Assembly: GCA_015680685.1 (NCBI GenBank)
Contig: MNCI01024020.1
Coordinates: 601,089 to 665,088 of the forward strand
DNA: 64,000 nt
Direction of reading: 5' to 3'
Source of the DNA: Gnetum montanum
Taxonomy: Eukaryota; Streptophyta; Gnetopsida; Gnetales; Gnetaceae
The position numbers and the translations under genes are program-made. Of the stretch, positions 61,061 through 64,000 are shown piece by piece. Positions within the stretch are counted from its first letter, which is position 1. The number at the start of each line of letters is the position of its first letter. Under the pieces are notes generated by a model. That model was not told where the DNA came from. It was given only the letters and a program-made list of their open reading frames with translations, and did no database searches.

Positions 61061-61633
61061 CTTATATAATAGATTAACAAGTAATTTTGCATTCGAAAGA
61101 AAGTACTTCTGAATTTCTTTGATTACAGTTAATATGTCATTAAGAAATTACTTATTCAAAGCGAGAAGTAATTTCCTTGTATTGTGGGATACACACGAAT
61201 GAATTTCGAACAAAAGGATTGGAGTTGAAGGTAGTTTAGCTTCTTGTCATCCAAACCGTTAAACGCAATCCGAATGGTGACAAAAACGTCAAAGGTGGAT
61301 TGCTAAATCCGAATGGTGACAAAAACGTTGCAAGATTTTCGTTGCACTTATTTTGTGGGGGGGGGGTGTCGGACCCCAAAAAGAGAATTTTATAAATTAA
61401 ATGAGAATAAGTACATGATCAACATCTGAACATATTGATGGATAAATAGGAAGAAGAACAATGACAAATGCGATTGTTGAAAGAAAACATCTTGAAACAT
61501 AATCTTTCTTAGGGTGTGGGAGTACATGCCAGAGAAGGGAGTACATGCCAAAGAGCTACTTAATGCTAGGAATCCTTACGAACTGCGAGTTTATAAGACC
61601 AGGAGAACAACAAAGAGCTCAAAATGCTCAAAA

Positions 61634-63619
61634 TTATGATGATAACACACTCCGATGTAGCAGATCGAGATTGGAAAGAGTGCACGAGTTGGTGTATCTG
61701 CTCCAAGGCTGCAAACAATAAAACAATTGATTAGTATCCAACTTTAACTTAGAAGTATGAGATAAAATTTGGAAATGCACAAGGCGAAGAATTTGAGATT
61801 TTTCCATAATATTTAAATGGTTAGAGTTGGACGAACTAGTGTTCTGGAAAAGAGCAGTGCATCTACGCTTCCATATAAAGTAAAGAACGAGGGGCCTAAT
61901 AACTTTCCAAAGAAACAGAAGGTCTGAAGAGGGGGTGGCCAAAAAGCCGAATAAGATATCCTCATGGGAAAATGTGCACAAAGGAAAAACCTTAGAAACC
62001 CATTCCCATGAAGACTGAGCGAAAGGGCAATGCCAAAAAACATGGACAAAATTTTCAGGACCTCCACAGAGAGGGCAGGTAGGGTTTGAAATCCCAAGGT
62101 ATTCACGACGTTTGCCGATAGGCAGGCCTTGATGCAAGAGGCACCAAAGAAATTGCTTAATTTTTGGAAGAGTCGGAAGGCTCCAAACTCGTGAAAAGAG
62201 AGAGAGCCAAAACTGTTCAGACTCTTCTTTGTGCCATGATCGATTGCAACGGTTAACAATCGTAGAGGAATCATGCAACAATTGAAAGGGCACATGAGGT
62301 TTATAGGGTAGAAGGTTCGATCCATTAGTCCATTGAAGACCATGGAAGAGACTAGGAACCGAAGCTTCCACATGCAAATTCTGATGAATGAATTGATAAA
62401 GTCTATCAAGGCAATGGTGCATAATTCTGGAAGCCCCATATAATTTTTCGAACATATCCCAAGTAATCCACTGATTGGTGAGACGAAGACAGCTAAGGGA
62501 AACAACTCCCTTTTGAAACCAGATGGTGGCTACCCTGGCATTTGAGGTGGCTAGAGGAGCAGGACATAGGGGCAGCCACCAAGGGAAAATCTTAGACAGA
62601 AGAGTAGGATTGATATGTATATTATTCCAATTCACATGAGAATGTAAGACTTGCCAAGCCTTCCAAATGCTTTTGAAAACATGTGTTCCAGGAATGATAA
62701 TGTCGTGAGGAGAAAGGATCCAATTAACAGGGTGGATACCCTTCCAGATAGACCTATTCTTAGGGAATGCTTGTCGAAGCCTTAACTGAAGGAGATTCCT
62801 GATAATATTGGGGGCATCTAGGTGCTGAATCAACCACTTAGCGACAAGGGTGAGACCTTGCTTAAAAGAGTTCAAAAGGCCCAATCCACCCTTGTTCTTA
62901 GGAAGAGTTACTATATTCCAGGCTACACGATGAAAGCCTTTTTGAGAGTCCTTAGATGACCACATGAAGTCTCGAAATAAACGTTCAAGCTTTTGATAAG
63001 AAGCATGGGAAGGGGCCCAACATGACGAGTAATAAACATGGGTAGAGGCACAAATAGACTTACAGATTAGATACCTTCCGGCAAGGGTGAGGGGTTTGGT
63101 TTTCCATTTTTCCATTTTTCTGTGAATTCGAGCAATTACTTGGTCCCAGAGCTCGGACGTTGGGCCTCTAAAGCGAAAGGGAATTCCCAAGAGCTTAATG
63201 ATCTCATGATCTTGAGTACGCTTCCAACTATAATTGGGCAAATGACTGTAGTTATTGGTGAAGCTATAAACAGAAGATTTTCGCCAATTTATGACAGATC
63301 CCGAGAGGGAGCAATATTGCTCTACTCGAGACAAGAGACACTGCACATTATCCGCATTGTTTTGAATAAGGAAAAATGAGTCATCAGCGAAATGCATATT
63401 GATGAGCTGATGTTGAGGAGAAGATAGATGAACCCAAAATAAAACATTGTTTTGAATATCCAAGCTGATTTGATGACAGAGAAAATCAACCGCTATGATA
63501 AAGAGATAAGGAGCAAGAGGGCAACCTTGCCTAACAGACCTATGAATACAAAAGGGAGAAGTGATGCCGAAGGTAGTCGCGATTCGTGCAGTAGCATCTG
63601 AGAATAAGCATTCTACCAT
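61634..63619 (-). CDS. LINE ORF2 C-terminal part: reverse transcriptase and zf-RVT, 661 codons open
   Basis: The frame starts inside the reverse transcriptase, so the ATG used here (63,619) is only the first in the open frame. Residues 30-41 are RQGCPLAPYLFI and residues 77-80 FADD, the catalytic motif of non-LTR reverse transcriptases. The earlier palm motif with the first catalytic Asp is missing. Residues about 150-240 (PFRFRGPTSELWDQV, GRYLICKSICASTHVYY, KGFHRVAWNIV) match the LINE thumb/connector. Residues about 475-560 are a zf-RVT domain (LPKIKQFLWCLLHQGLP, CPLCGGPENFVHVFWHC). An open frame of 1,986 bases is striking beside the LTR elements and suggests a recent insertion. It cannot retrotranspose without endonuclease and the RT N-terminus. 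The 230-codon frame at 61,813-62,505 is a shadow. Confidence 0.85.
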   Translation of the reverse strand: MVECLFSDATARIATTFGITSPFCIHRSVRQGCPLAPYLFIIAVDFLCHQISLDIQNNVLFWVHLSSPQHQLINMHFADDSFFLIQNNADNVQCLLSRVEQYCSLSGSVINWRKSSVYSFTNNYSHLPNYSWKRTQDHEIIKLLGIPFRFRGPTSELWDQVIARIHRKMEKWKTKPLTLAGRYLICKSICASTHVYYSSCWAPSHASYQKLERLFRDFMWSSKDSQKGFHRVAWNIVTLPKNKGGLGLLNSFKQGLTLVAKWLIQHLDAPNIIRNLLQLRLRQAFPKNRSIWKGIHPVNWILSPHDIIIPGTHVFKSIWKAWQVLHSHVNWNNIHINPTLLSKIFPWWLPLCPAPLATSNARVATIWFQKGVVSLSCLRLTNQWITWDMFEKLYGASRIMHHCLDRLYQFIHQNLHVEASVPSLFHGLQWTNGSNLLPYKPHVPFQLLHDSSTIVNRCNRSWHKEESEQFWLSLFSRVWSLPTLPKIKQFLWCLLHQGLPIGKRREYLGISNPTCPLCGGPENFVHVFWHCPFAQSSWEWVSKVFPLCTFSHEDILFGFLATPSSDLLFLWKVIRPLVLYFIWKRRCTALFQNTSSSNSNHLNIMEKSQILRLVHFQILSHTSKLKLDTNQLFYCLQPWSRYTNSCTLSNLDLLHRSVLSS

Positions 63620-63655
63620 ATGAATGAACTTATGACTACGTGCACGTCGTCACAA
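61634..63655 (-). mobile_element. 5'-truncated plant L1-type LINE
   Basis: The element retains the C-terminal two thirds of ORF2. At its 5' end LINE-like coding (RARSHKFIHM) can be followed to about 63,650, where a TGA appears, and then flanking repeat sequence begins. The 3' end is uncertain. No poly(A) tract is visible. Confidence 0.75.
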
Positions 63656-63699
63656 GTTTGTGTTCCAATTAAAAAAGCTGAATGGCTAACTCACTTAAG

Positions 63700-63970
63700 C
63701 GGACCCTTCACTGACTCCAGACTTTGCCGAATCTGCCCAACTTTCAAGACTTTTGACTAATCCAGTCAGCAGCATCATGTAATGTGTTGTGGCAGTCATT
63801 CATGGCATTTTATTAAACTTTTGTCGTTTCAAATATTAACCGTGGACGTCATTTTCAGCGGACCCTTCATTTCAAACTATTGATTTTTCTCCCAACAAAC
63901 GTCATCCTTTAACGCATCAAAATTTTAACTTTTCTGAAGTGTTCCACGTCCCATGCTGTTTATGATGCTG
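63700..63970 (+). repeat. Dispersed repeat, copy 2
   Basis: Ordered matches to 59,924-60,160: 'gactttgccgaatctg', 'actttcaagactttt', 'ggcattttattaaac', 'tccacgtcccatgctgtttat'. It also carries 'ttttcagcggacccttcatttca', a unit found in the array near 60,645. The LINE lies between the two copies. Confidence 0.65.
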
Positions 63971-64000
63971 GAAGGAAGGAATAAATAGCATTCATCGTTC

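Larger units (their letters stand above)
59488..61633. other. AT-rich repetitive flank left of the LINE
   Basis: No gene seen. Copy 1 of a dispersed repeat is at 59,924-60,160 and an irregular repeat array at 60,520-61,060 (separate entries). 61,267-61,289 and 61,306-61,328 are a 23-bp direct repeat (aatccgaatggtgac...), and a run of ten G lies at 61,357-61,366. The 61,370-61,633 part may be 3' UTR of the minus-strand LINE, but no clear poly(A) tail or target duplication marks its end. Confidence 0.55.

Noticed and set aside
61813-62505. 230-codon minus frame overlapping the LINE
   Set aside because: Shadow of the 661-codon frame; composition and motifs belong to the other frame.
1-64000. 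CRISPR arrays, tRNA or rRNA genes, prokaryotic operons
   Set aside because: No spaced direct repeats of CRISPR type and no tRNA cloverleaf noticed apart from tRNA-complementary primer sites; the content is plant nuclear.

Overview
The window is plant nuclear DNA made almost entirely of decayed retrotransposons; I find no confident host gene. The main content is nested Ty3/gypsy LTR elements of the Athila/Tat type. Their reverse transcriptase has FMDDF at the catalytic site followed by a MVQEGIVLGH block, and the primer-binding sites resemble the tRNA-Asp site (TTGGTGCCATTGTCGAGG). Such dense, old, nested Athila-type insertions beside plant L1-type LINEs suggest a large-genome seed plant, possibly a gymnosperm. 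The species cannot be told from the sequence.

Layout. 1-9,156 is AT-rich non-genic DNA. It holds a near-perfect 338-bp inverted repeat around a 40-N assembly gap (6,117-6,964) and a relic of a LINE with an endonuclease domain (about 7,385-8,965). From 9,157 to 59,487 there is a stack of nested LTR elements, named here by letter. Element E (minus strand) is outermost: its 5' LTR is 58,588-59,487, its gag-pol relic fills 52,104-58,418, and its probable 3' LTR is 9,157-10,044. Inside E lie element X (about 12,000-29,955, with element B nested in it at 16,954-27,061) and element F (30,118-52,098, with element G nested in it at 36,618-49,810). F and G have exact 5-bp target-site duplications (atata and ccgag); that of B differs at one base (aaaag/aagag).

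X is rearranged. Its gag/protease half and one LTR lie on the minus strand, abutting its plus-strand 3' ORF, polypurine tract and other LTR. G and X carry an extra sense-strand ORF downstream of pol (called ORFx here): an N-terminal region like the 'putative plant transposon protein' family, then a long coiled-coil region. B and F do not show it.

59,488-64,000 is AT-rich repetitive flank. It contains a 5'-truncated LINE (61,634-about 63,655, minus strand) whose 661-codon reverse transcriptase/zf-RVT frame is still open. This contrasts with the LTR elements, whose gag-pol frames are full of stops and frameshifts. Many of those stops look like CAG to TAG or TGG to TGA/TAG changes, as expected from long methylation.

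As a system: each autonomous copy once encoded gag with an unusually spaced CCHC knuckle, an aspartic protease, reverse transcriptase, RNase H and integrase, with some copies adding ORFx. None now looks capable of movement. LTR boundaries were read by eye from TG...CA ends and paired copies; domain borders inside decayed coding regions are approximate.
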